From NCBI GenBank assembly GCA_000402755.1, contig AQSD01000012.1:1-18699 (forward strand): a DNA stretch of 18,699 nt, in the 5' to 3' direction. Made by a program: the position numbers and the translations under genes. Shown one piece after another: positions 8,765-15,473 of the stretch. The notes under the pieces are model-generated. The model was not told the DNA's origin, searched no databases, and worked only from the letters and a program-made list of their open reading frames with translations. This DNA comes from Fidelibacterota bacterium SCGC AAA160-B08. GTDB taxonomy: Bacteria; Fidelibacterota; Marinisomatia; Marinisomatales; Marinisomataceae. Each line of letters opens with the position of its first letter. The first letter of the stretch is position 1.

Positions 8765-9593
8765 CTCTTATGCTAAAATTAATCTTGGATTGCACATTCT
8801 GGATAAAAGAGAAGATGGATTTCATAATATTATAACCATTTTTCAAGAAATTGATTTTCATGATCAATTAACAATAGAGAAATCAGAGACAATAGCTTTT
8901 GATACAAATGTTAACTGGTTAGACTCAAATAATAATACCTGTATAAGTGCAATTAAAATCTTAAAAGAGCGCTATCCGAATTTACCTAATTTTAAAATAT
9001 TCTTACAAAAAAATATTCCTACAAACGCCGGCTTAGGTGGAGGGTCTAGTAATGGGACAGCTACCTTAAAAGCAATTAATGAGCTCTGTAGCTTAAATAT
9101 TCAACATCAGGAAATGAAAGAATTAGCAGAAAAGATTAGTGCTGACTCTACATTTTTTGTCAATGGAGGAATGCAAGGCGGCGAAGAAAAAGGACAAAAG
9201 TTGTCTCCTATAAAAAATATTAAATTAGATAATTATCTCTTGCTTGTTATGCCTGAGATAAAAGTCCAAACTTCAGACGCTTTTATGTTTATAAAAAAGT
9301 ATTTGGTAAAAGGACAAACCCACATTAAGTTGTCGCAAATGTTGGAAGAGCTTAAAGCTAAAAACTTAAGCTCCGAGTTATTTTACAATGATTTTGAGAT
9401 GCATGTTTTTAAGACACATCCAGAAATTGGCAAGATAAAATTAGAGATTTTGGATTTAGGTGCAAAATACGCCAGTTTGTCGGGTAGTGGTTCGACTGTG
9501 TTTGGAATATTCTCAGACAAACAAACAGCGCAAAAAGCGCAGTCTTTTTTCAGTCCCCATTATTCTACAATTATAGCGAATCCAAAAATTTAA
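8754..9593 (+). CDS. ispE: 4-diphosphocytidyl-2-C-methyl-D-erythritol kinase (IspE)
   Basis: GHMP-family kinase that phosphorylates CDP-methylerythritol at the 2-hydroxyl with ATP, between the IspD and IspF reactions. The 279 residues start SYAKINLGLHILDKREDGFH, the family's N-terminal substrate-binding block. The ATP loop is PTNAGLGGGSSNGTATL, with GLGGGSS at 93-99. SADSTFFVNGG stands for the usual GADVPFF block and keeps the Asp. The third motif SLSGSGSTVFGIF lies near the C-terminus. Its ATG sits inside the end of ispDF (11-base overlap), implying coupled translation. The stop codon is only three bases before the tRNA-Gln gene. Identity is secure. Confidence 0.95.
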   Translation: MKINSYAKINLGLHILDKREDGFHNIITIFQEIDFHDQLTIEKSETIAFDTNVNWLDSNNNTCISAIKILKERYPNLPNFKIFLQKNIPTNAGLGGGSSNGTATLKAINELCSLNIQHQEMKELAEKISADSTFFVNGGMQGGEEKGQKLSPIKNIKLDNYLLLVMPEIKVQTSDAFMFIKKYLVKGQTHIKLSQMLEELKAKNLSSELFYNDFEMHVFKTHPEIGKIKLEILDLGAKYASLSGSGSTVFGIFSDKQTAQKAQSFFSPHYSTIIANPKI

Positions 9594-9596
9594 TTT

Positions 9597-9668
9597 TGGG
9601 GGGTCGTCTAATTGGCAGGACACCTGGTTTTGGTCCAGGCAGTCGGGGTTCGAGTCCCTGCTCCCCAA
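9597..9668 (+). tRNA. tRNA-Gln (anticodon UUG)
   Basis: A 72-base cloverleaf can be folded by hand. The acceptor stem pairs TGGGGGG (9597-9603) with CTCCCCA (9661-9667), including one G-U pair. The D arm has GTC/GAC around TAATTGGCAG. The anticodon stem CCTGG/CCAGG closes the loop TTTTGGT, giving anticodon TTG (Gln). A 4-base variable loop follows, then the T arm CGGGG-TTCGAGT-CCCTG. The discriminator base is A and no CCA is encoded; the following bases are CAA. It lies three bases after the ispE stop and twelve before the prs start, so it is probably cut from a longer transcript. The ispE - tRNA-Gln - prs order is known from Proteobacteria. Confidence 0.95.
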
Positions 9669-9680
9669 CAAAAAAAAATT

Positions 9681-10643
9681 ATGGGACAATATATACAAAA
9701 AATATTTTCCGGTACAAGTAACCGTGAGCTAACTGCTAAAATTGCAGAGGAAGCCAACTTACCAGTTGGTGACCTTGTAATTAAAACGTTTAGTGACGGT
9801 GAAATGTGGGTAAAGTATAATGAAAATCTACGCGGTAATGATATTTATATCGTACAAAGTACTAATGCTCCAGGAGATAATATTATTGAATTAGCATTAT
9901 TAATTGATGCTGCTAAGCGCGCAAGTGCAGAAAAAATTAATGTAGTTATCCCTTACTTTGGATATTCTAGACAAGACAGAAAAGACGAACCTAGGGTTCC
10001 TATATCTGCCAAAGTAATGATGGATATTTTGACGCAAGCTGGAGCAGATAGAATTATTACTATGGATCTACACTCTACACAAATACAAGGATTTGCTAGT
10101 ATACCAATTGATAATTTATATGGAAGTTTAGTATTAATGGACGAACTAACAGCTTATATTTATAATATGAAAAATGAAAATAAGTGTGTAGTGTTATCCC
10201 CTGATATGGGTTCTAACAAATTAAGTCAATCTTATGCTAAAAAACTAGGGATTGGTTTCGCTCTAATCGATAAAAGAAGAAGCGGACATAATAAATCTGA
10301 AGTAGCACATCTAGTAGGTAATCTAGAGGATAGACATGTCCTAATTATTGATGATATGATTGATACAGCAGGCACTATTTGCAATGCTGCAAAGGTAGCA
10401 AAAGAAAAAGGCGCAGTTTCAGTCACTGTTGCTGCTACGCATGGAGTTTTATCAGGCGAAGCAATTGAAAGATTATCTAATAAAGATATTGATAAAGTAT
10501 TTTTATCTGATACGGTATATATACCAGAAAATAAAAAATTTGAAAAACTAACAATTGTGTCTTCAGCAAAAATATTTGCAGACACAATTAATAGAATTCA
10601 TAAAGGTGAATCAGTAAGTCAACTATTTGGGAAAGTAACATGA
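9681..10643 (+). CDS. prs: Ribose-phosphate pyrophosphokinase (PRPP synthetase)
   Basis: Makes phosphoribosyl pyrophosphate from ribose 5-phosphate and ATP for nucleotide, His and Trp synthesis. I place the start at the ATG at 9681 (MGQYIQKIFSG), giving 320 residues, the usual size; an upstream in-frame ATG at 9612 lies inside the tRNA and is not credible. Motifs: FSDGE (37-41), the conserved TNAPGDNIIELALLIDAAKRA, VVIPYFGYSRQDRKDEPR with R97, D99 and R100, MDLHSTQIQGF with H131 in the ATP-binding flap, DKRRSGHNKSE, and the PRPP loop LIIDDMIDTAGTI near residue 220. There is no Shine-Dalgarno sequence, because only an A-rich 12-base stretch separates the tRNA from the ATG. The last four bases overlap rplY (ATGA). 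Confidence 0.96.
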   Translation: MGQYIQKIFSGTSNRELTAKIAEEANLPVGDLVIKTFSDGEMWVKYNENLRGNDIYIVQSTNAPGDNIIELALLIDAAKRASAEKINVVIPYFGYSRQDRKDEPRVPISAKVMMDILTQAGADRIITMDLHSTQIQGFASIPIDNLYGSLVLMDELTAYIYNMKNENKCVVLSPDMGSNKLSQSYAKKLGIGFALIDKRRSGHNKSEVAHLVGNLEDRHVLIIDDMIDTAGTICNAAKVAKEKGAVSVTVAATHGVLSGEAIERLSNKDIDKVFLSDTVYIPENKKFEKLTIVSSAKIFADTINRIHKGESVSQLFGKVT

Positions 10644-11314
10644 GCAAATTTGAAAAATTAGAAGTAGATATTCGTAAAGAACAAGGTACATCAGCAGCTA
10701 GAAGAACTAGATTGCGCGATCGTGTACCAGCTATTTTATACCATTCTGGAGTAGAAGCAACTCCTTTAGCGATGGATAAAAAAAGTTTTAATAAAGCCTT
10801 GAAAACAGGTCAAATGATTTTTGAAATCATCGTAGAGAAGGAATCACAATTTGTTCTTTTAAAGGAAGTGCAATATCATCCTGTAACGGATGAAGTGATG
10901 CATGTCGATTTTCAGAAAGTAAGAGAAGATGAAAAGATCTCACTAGAAGTTGCTGTAAGAAGCATTGGAGAATCTCAGGGTGTAAAATTAGGTGGAATTT
11001 TAGTACAACTACTTAATGCAGTTACTATTAAATGTAAGCCTTCTGAAATTCCAGAATTTCTAGAAATTGATGTAACAGACATGGAAATGAATACAAATCT
11101 GTTTGTTAAGGATATTGTATTACCTGAAGATGTAGAAATGATTACAGTAGAAGATATTGCGGTAATGTCTGTACAAGAACCTAAGGAAGAAAAAGAAGAA
11201 GAAGTTGATACCGGCATAGAGGAAGAAGATTCTGATGGAGAAGGTAACAATGAAGAATCATCAGATGATAGCTCTTCGGGATCAAACAATGAGTCAGATG
11301 GAGATAATAAGTAA
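10640..11314 (+). CDS. rplY: 50S ribosomal protein bL25 (Ctc/TL5 long form) with acidic tail
   Basis: Large-subunit protein that binds 5S rRNA. The 224 residues exceed the 94-residue E. coli form and match the two-domain Ctc/TL5 type: an N-terminal 5S-binding domain (KLEVDIRKEQGTSAARRTRLRDRVPAILY near 6-34, then VQYHPVTDEVMHVDFQKV) and a C-terminal beta domain (IPEFLEIDVTDMEMNTNLFVKDIVLPEDVE). From about residue 180 the chain becomes a low-complexity tail of Glu, Asp, Ser, Asn and Gly, probably disordered. It starts within the last four bases of prs and shares its final base with the pth start. The prs-rplY-pth order is a common bacterial arrangement. Confidence 0.94.
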   Translation: MSKFEKLEVDIRKEQGTSAARRTRLRDRVPAILYHSGVEATPLAMDKKSFNKALKTGQMIFEIIVEKESQFVLLKEVQYHPVTDEVMHVDFQKVREDEKISLEVAVRSIGESQGVKLGGILVQLLNAVTIKCKPSEIPEFLEIDVTDMEMNTNLFVKDIVLPEDVEMITVEDIAVMSVQEPKEEKEEEVDTGIEEEDSDGEGNNEESSDDSSSGSNNESDGDNK

Positions 11315-11883
11315 TGATGGTTTTTGTTGGACTGGGTAATAGCGAATCAAAATATCTTTCTACTAAGCATAATGTAGGCTTTTGGATGATGGATAAATTT
11401 GCAGAAGCCCACGATGTGGATTTCAAGCCAGGAAAAGGAAACTATATTTTTGCAAAAAAAGGTAGTGAATTTTTATTGGTTAAACCAACGACAGGTATGA
11501 ATAATAGCGGCTCAATCATTCGTGAAGTGCTAAATTTCTATAAAGCTGATATAAAAGATCTTGTCGTAGTTTTTGATGACGTAGATTTGCCTTTAGGTGA
11601 AATTCGCATTAAAACAGATGGTGGCGATGGTTGTCACAATGGGATGAAATCAATTATTCAAGCTCTCTCAACAGATCAAATTACCAGATTAAAAATTGGT
11701 ATTGCTGCCTCAGATTATAGAAGGCCTTCAGAAAAATATGTACTAAAACCATTTAATAAAAAATTTCATCCTTTAGTAGAGGAAGTCTTAGTTACAACAA
11801 ATGAGGCTATGCTTTCAATACTAAATAAAGGAGCTAATGAAACAATGAATAATTTTAATAAACAAAATATAGGAGTAGCATAG
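11314..11883 (+). CDS. pth: Peptidyl-tRNA hydrolase
   Basis: Releases peptides from tRNAs that drop off the ribosome so the tRNA can be reused. The 189 residues carry the family's motifs: VGLGNSESKYLSTKHNVGF (5-23), with N9 and catalytic H19, KPTTGMNNSG with N63, VVFDDVDLPLGEIRIK with D88, and GDGCHNGMKSI with N109. In the usual GLGNPG and GGHNG motifs, Pro is replaced by Ser and the second Gly by Cys; all the catalytic residues remain. Two ATGs stand in tandem (11314 and 11317); the first overlaps the rplY stop by one base. The stop overlaps the GTG start of hppA by one base. Identity is secure. Confidence 0.96.
   Translation: MMVFVGLGNSESKYLSTKHNVGFWMMDKFAEAHDVDFKPGKGNYIFAKKGSEFLLVKPTTGMNNSGSIIREVLNFYKADIKDLVVVFDDVDLPLGEIRIKTDGGDGCHNGMKSIIQALSTDQITRLKIGIAASDYRRPSEKYVLKPFNKKFHPLVEEVLVTTNEAMLSILNKGANETMNNFNKQNIGVA
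11871..11875 (+). promoter_or_regulatory. Shine-Dalgarno site for hppA
   Basis: AGGAG lies inside the 3' end of pth, seven bases before the GTG at 11883. It supports that GTG as the start of hppA, whose product would otherwise lack an ATG near the expected N-terminus. Confidence 0.7.
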
Positions 11884-13928
11884 TGGAAAATCTATTTTAC
11901 TTAATACCAGTATCTGGTGTTATAGCCATCTTATTTGGCCTAATGAAAAGTAGCTGGATTAATAAACAGAATCCAGGTAATGAAAAAATGCAAGAAATTG
12001 GACTAGCCATTCGTGAAGGCGCAACAGCATTTATTGTTAGAGAATATAAAGTTCTAGCAGTGTTTGTTGTTATAGTAGCCGGGTTATTGTACTGGGTAAA
12101 TATGGCCAGCGATACGACGGAAGTAGCATTTTCTTTTGTTGTAGGAGCAGCTTGTAGTGCTTTGGCTGGAGCTTTAGGAATGCGCGTAGCAACCTTAGCA
12201 AATCACAGAACAACAGAAGCAGCAAGAACAAGTTTAAGCTCAGCGCTAAATGTTGCATTTAGCGGTGGAGTAGTAATGGGAATGAATGTAGTAGGCCTAG
12301 GGATTCTAGGACTATCAGGATTATTCTATATCTATAGTGATGGCTTAATGAGCACAGATTTAAGCAATGTAATGACCAAAGTTTCTGGTTTTGCAATGGG
12401 AGCATCATCAATTGCCTTGTTTGCAAGAGTAGGTGGAGGAATTTATACAAAAGCTGCAGATGTTGGAGCAGATTTAGTTGGGAAGGTAGAAGCCGGAATA
12501 CCGGAAGATGACCCTAGAAATCCTGCAACTATTGCAGATAACGTTGGTGATAACGTTGGAGATGTTGCTGGAATGGGAGCAGACTTATTTGAATCTTATG
12601 TTGGGTCTATGATTGGTGCAATGGTATTAGCAGCCGCCGCAGGTTCTACAGAGTTAGTATTTTTACCTTTATTTTTAGCAGCCGCAGGAATTGGTGTATC
12701 TATCTTAGGTACATTTTTTGTAAAGACAAAAGAAGGTGGAAATCCACAAACTGCACTTAATATCGGAGTTTTTGGTTCAGGAGCTGCAATGGCAGTGGTG
12801 AGTTATTTTCTTATCAATAAATTTGTGACTGAATCAGTAAACCTGGGAATAGGTAATACTGAAGTGGGCGCAATTGATTTATTTTCTGCAACTATAGTAG
12901 GGCTTGTATCTGGTATAGCAATTGGTTTATTGACAGAATATTATACCTCAGATCACCAAAAGCCTTCAAGGGCAATAGCAGAAGCGAGTGAAACGGGAGC
13001 AGCCACAAATATTATTTCTGGCTTAGCAAATGGTATGTTTTCAACAGCATTACCGGTGCTAGTAATTGCAGGAGCAATTATGGGATCTTATCATTTTGCA
13101 AATCTTTATGGTATTGCTTTAGCTGCACTAGGAATGCTATCCACCATTGGAATTCAATTAGCAGTGGATGCATATGGTCCAATTGCAGACAATGCTGGTG
13201 GTATTGCTGAAATGGCCGAATTGCCAAAAGAAGTAAGAGAAAGAACAGATAAGTTAGATGCAGTAGGAAATACTACAGCAGCTATTGGTAAAGGCTTTGC
13301 AATTGGTTCTGCAGCCCTTACATCATTAGCCCTGTTTGCAGCATTTAGAGAAACTGTTGGAGGATTAGTTTTAGATATTAGCGACCCAACTATTATGGCT
13401 GGATTGTTTATCGGAGCTGCCCTTCCTTTTGTATTTTCAGCGCTTGCAATGCAAGCAGTTGGGGATGCAGCTTTTGAAATGATTGAAGAAGTAAGAAGAC
13501 AGTTTAGAGACATTCCAGGTCTTCTAACTGGTAAGCCTGGCGTAAAAGCTGACTATGCAAAGTGTGTAGATATTGCTACTACCGCGGCTATCAACAAAAT
13601 GGTTCTCCCTGGAGCACTAGCAATTTGTACCCCTATCTTTTTTGGACTAGTATTAGGACAAAAAGAAATGTTAGGCGGTATATTAGCTGGGGTAACAGTG
13701 ACAGGAGTTCTATTAGCTATCTTTATGTCTAATGCTGGAGGTTCATGGGACAATGCCAAGAAGTATATTGAATCTGGAGCACATGGCGGAAAAGGAAGTA
13801 CAGCACATAAAGCTGCTGTGGTAGGTGATACTGTAGGAGATCCATTCAAGGATACTGCAGGACCATCTTTAAATATTTTAATTAAGCTGATATCGGTTGT
13901 ATCATTAGTGATTGCACCCCTTATCTAA
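11883..13928 (+). CDS. hppA: Membrane-bound ion-pumping pyrophosphatase, K+-dependent type
   Basis: Inner-membrane pump that couples hydrolysis of pyrophosphate to export of H+ and/or Na+. The 681 residues contain many hydrophobic helices (about 16 in the family). The PPi/Mg site is complete: GGGIYTKAADVGADLVGKVEAG, then EDDPRNPATIADNVGDNVGDVAG, with further Asp/Lys clusters in GSWDNAKKYIE, GGKGSTAHKAAVVGDTVGDPFKDTAGPSLN at the C-terminus. GNTTAAIGKG has Ala466 and Gly469 where K+-independent enzymes have Lys and Thr, so this should be the K+-stimulated class, which includes Na+ pumps. DLFES (D234, E237) has the acidic spacing known in Na+-transporting members, but the ion is an inference. 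GTG start with a good Shine-Dalgarno sequence, overlapping pth by one base; rpsF follows after 12 bases. Confidence 0.95.
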   Translation: MENLFYLIPVSGVIAILFGLMKSSWINKQNPGNEKMQEIGLAIREGATAFIVREYKVLAVFVVIVAGLLYWVNMASDTTEVAFSFVVGAACSALAGALGMRVATLANHRTTEAARTSLSSALNVAFSGGVVMGMNVVGLGILGLSGLFYIYSDGLMSTDLSNVMTKVSGFAMGASSIALFARVGGGIYTKAADVGADLVGKVEAGIPEDDPRNPATIADNVGDNVGDVAGMGADLFESYVGSMIGAMVLAAAAGSTELVFLPLFLAAAGIGVSILGTFFVKTKEGGNPQTALNIGVFGSGAAMAVVSYFLINKFVTESVNLGIGNTEVGAIDLFSATIVGLVSGIAIGLLTEYYTSDHQKPSRAIAEASETGAATNIISGLANGMFSTALPVLVIAGAIMGSYHFANLYGIALAALGMLSTIGIQLAVDAYGPIADNAGGIAEMAELPKEVRERTDKLDAVGNTTAAIGKGFAIGSAALTSLALFAAFRETVGGLVLDISDPTIMAGLFIGAALPFVFSALAMQAVGDAAFEMIEEVRRQFRDIPGLLTGKPGVKADYAKCVDIATTAAINKMVLPGALAICTPIFFGLVLGQKEMLGGILAGVTVTGVLLAIFMSNAGGSWDNAKKYIESGAHGGKGSTAHKAAVVGDTVGDPFKDTAGPSLNILIKLISVVSLVIAPLI

Positions 13929-13940
13929 CGGAGAAATTAT

Positions 13941-14309
13941 ATGAATTATTATGAAATAGTATATGTTGTAAACCCAAACCATAGCAAGGATCAAGTATCT
14001 GAAATTATTGGTGAAGTAAGCAAACATATTGAATCTAAAAAACATGCAGTAGTTGACCATAATTTTTGGGAAAAAAAACAGTTAGCATACCCTGTGAATA
14101 AGCATAAATATGGTAATTATATCTTACTCAATACAGAGTTTAAAAATTCAGACTTTGTAAACGAGTTTAAGATATTCCTTAATTTGCACAAAGAGGTGCT
14201 AAAGTATATTATTATCAAACTTGATGGGAAACCTGTAGCCCCGGCTGAAGAAGCTCCGGCTAAAGAGGTTCCTGTCAAAGCAGAAGAAAAGAAAGAAGAG
14301 GAAAACTAG
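13941..14309 (+). CDS. rpsF: 30S ribosomal protein bS6
   Basis: Small-subunit protein that pairs with bS18 on the 16S rRNA platform. The 122 residues begin MNYYEIVYVVNPN, the typical first strand; KKQLAYPVNKHKYGNYILLN matches the central strands and HKEVLKYIIIKLDGK the last one. After about residue 96 comes an Ala/Pro/Glu/Lys tail, a common but variable extension. GGAG at 13930-13933 lies seven bases before the ATG. rpsR begins on the base directly after the stop codon. Unlike many bacteria, no ssb gene separates rpsF from rpsR. Confidence 0.95.
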   Translation: MNYYEIVYVVNPNHSKDQVSEIIGEVSKHIESKKHAVVDHNFWEKKQLAYPVNKHKYGNYILLNTEFKNSDFVNEFKIFLNLHKEVLKYIIIKLDGKPVAPAEEAPAKEVPVKAEEKKEEEN

Positions 14310-14534
14310 ATGTTGTCTAGCAGAAAGAAATCTTGTTATTTTAAACGAAATAACATCCATGAAATTGACTATAAAGATACTAAGCTTTTAAATAAGTTTA
14401 TTAACGACCAAGGTAAAATTACTCCACGAAGAGTAACTGGTACCAGTAGTAAGATGCACAGAAAACTAGTAACAGCAATCAAGAGAGCAAGAAATATTGC
14501 ATTGCTTCCTTTTGCAGCTATAGATAGGGACTAA
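14310..14534 (+). CDS. rpsR: 30S ribosomal protein bS18
   Basis: Partner of bS6 in the 30S platform. The 74 residues include KKSCYFKRNNIHEIDYKD at the N-terminus, then the conserved core LLNKFINDQGKITPRRVTGTSSKMHRKL and AIKRARNIALLPF, which binds 16S rRNA. Length is normal. The ATG directly abuts the rpsF stop codon, and an AGAGG-like stretch inside the rpsF tail (about 14296-14301) can serve as ribosome binding site. rplI follows after three bases. Confidence 0.97.
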   Translation: MLSSRKKSCYFKRNNIHEIDYKDTKLLNKFINDQGKITPRRVTGTSSKMHRKLVTAIKRARNIALLPFAAIDRD

Positions 14535-14537
14535 ATA

Positions 14538-14984
14538 ATGAAACTAATACTTATACAAGATGTAGATAACGTTGGTAGCGAAGGCGATATAGTTGATGTA
14601 AAGCCTGGGTTTGGAAGAAATTTTCTTATCCCGCAAAAATTAGCTATTACATTTTCTAAATCACAATTAAAACACGTAGAACAAAAGCGTAATCAAGAAG
14701 ATCGTAAGATTGAACGACAAAAAGATGTGCTATTAGACCTGCTTAAGAAAGTTGCAGATTTAAATATTACAGTAAAAATGAAATCAGAAGATGGCAATAA
14801 GCTATTTGGGTCAGTTACAAAATTAGACATTGAGAAACTGTTAGTTGAAAATGACGTTGTATTTGATAGAAAATATATTGATTTATCTTCGCCTATTAAA
14901 ACATTAGGTGAGCATGAAATTCATATCAAATTTACTGCTGATATTTCAGGTAGTTTTAAAATGACTATTGAAAAAGAAGATTAA
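14538..14984 (+). CDS. rplI: 50S ribosomal protein bL9
   Basis: Large-subunit protein near the base of the L1 stalk. The 148 residues have the standard layout. The N-terminal rRNA-binding domain is MKLILIQDVDNVGSEGDIVDVKPGFGRNFLIPQ (1-33), with the conserved GxxGDxVxVKxGYxRNxLxP pattern. A long charged helix follows (about 45-75), and the C-terminal domain contains KLFGSVT and LGEHEIHIKFTADI. It is the last gene of the rightward block. Its stop codon overlaps that of the opposite gene in the shared bases TTAA (14981-14984), leaving no room for a terminator between them. Confidence 0.96.
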   Translation: MKLILIQDVDNVGSEGDIVDVKPGFGRNFLIPQKLAITFSKSQLKHVEQKRNQEDRKIERQKDVLLDLLKKVADLNITVKMKSEDGNKLFGSVTKLDIEKLLVENDVVFDRKYIDLSSPIKTLGEHEIHIKFTADISGSFKMTIEKED

Positions 14985-15418
14985 CTTTTTGTTACTTTAA
15001 TAATTTTCTTTATAGCATTGCATTCAGTACAATAGTATGACATATCTTTAAAGTGAGATATCTCATCAACGCATTTTGCTTTATCATTAGCACAACTATA
15101 AATATATGAATGTGATATAGTTGGCTCATTGCCTACGCTATTGGTACTTTTTCTCAGCCAATTACGAAAGAACGCCCTATAATCTTTTTTTCTTTTATTA
15201 GTAGCTTTCAGCCAATCTAACATTTTAGCAAGTTCAAATTCTATATCAGTTGATGGAAATTTTTGAGACCAAACATGAATTTCTGATTGGATTTGTTCTA
15301 TTTGCTCTTTCTTTGAGGGCAGTTTTCTCTTCGATGTTGGAGCAATTTCCTCGAGACGAGATTCAATTTTTGATATTCTTTCTAAAATGTCATTTAAGCT
15401 TACTTTTTTATTGTTCAT
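14981..15418 (-). CDS. Unrecognised protein with coiled-coil start, basic middle and possible zinc site
   Basis: I do not recognise a family. The 145 residues show three parts. Residues 5-28 are heptad-like (VSLNDILERISKIESRLEEI), suggesting a short coiled coil. Residues 60-90 hold ELAKMLDWLKAT followed by the very basic, aromatic KRKKDYRAFFRNWLRKS, which resembles the basic W/F-rich segment next to helix-turn-helix domains in some phage replication-type proteins. The C-terminal third has C109-x6-C116 and Y-Y-C130-x2-C133, with H103 and H122 nearby, and could bind one zinc. A nucleic-acid role is an inference. The gene lies alone, opposite to its neighbours, converging on rplI with a 4-base overlap and diverging from glnII across 55 bases. 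The ATG at 15418 has no clear Shine-Dalgarno sequence. The continuous frame and the coherent motif layout make it a likely real gene. Confidence 0.75.
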   Translation of the reverse strand: MNNKKVSLNDILERISKIESRLEEIAPTSKRKLPSKKEQIEQIQSEIHVWSQKFPSTDIEFELAKMLDWLKATNKRKKDYRAFFRNWLRKSTNSVGNEPTISHSYIYSCANDKAKCVDEISHFKDMSYYCTECNAIKKIIKVTKS

Positions 15419-15460
15419 TTATTAATTTAATAGGTATTGGTTTGATAAAAAACTATTTAT

Positions 15461-15467
15461 AAAGGGG
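15461..15467 (+). promoter_or_regulatory. Purine-rich ribosome binding site for glnII
   Basis: AAAGGGG lies six bases before the ATG at 15474 and fifteen before the in-frame ATG at 15483. It favours the upstream start (MKVMAEYIW). Confidence 0.55.
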
Positions 15468-15473
15468 ATTAAA

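Noticed and set aside
9612..9680. An in-frame ATG at 9612 that would extend prs by 23 residues
   Set aside because: It lies in the D arm of the tRNA-Gln gene; the residues encoded there are tRNA sequence, and PRPP synthetases start near the ATG at 9681.
13154..13849. Long open frames antisense to hppA (also antisense to uvrA, rplY, queA and the SDR gene)
   Set aside because: They mirror codon structure of well-identified genes, have no conserved motifs and no start signals.
15250..15462. Open frame of 70 codons on the plus strand ahead of glnII
   Set aside because: It is mostly antisense to the 145-residue unknown gene and looks like hydrophobic shadow sequence with no ribosome binding site; the opposite strand shows the coherent motif layout.
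15419..15473. TTGATA (15442) and TATTTA (15454) as a promoter for glnII
   Set aside because: The spacing is 6 bases, far too short for a sigma-70-type promoter; TTGGTT upstream gives 11, also too short.
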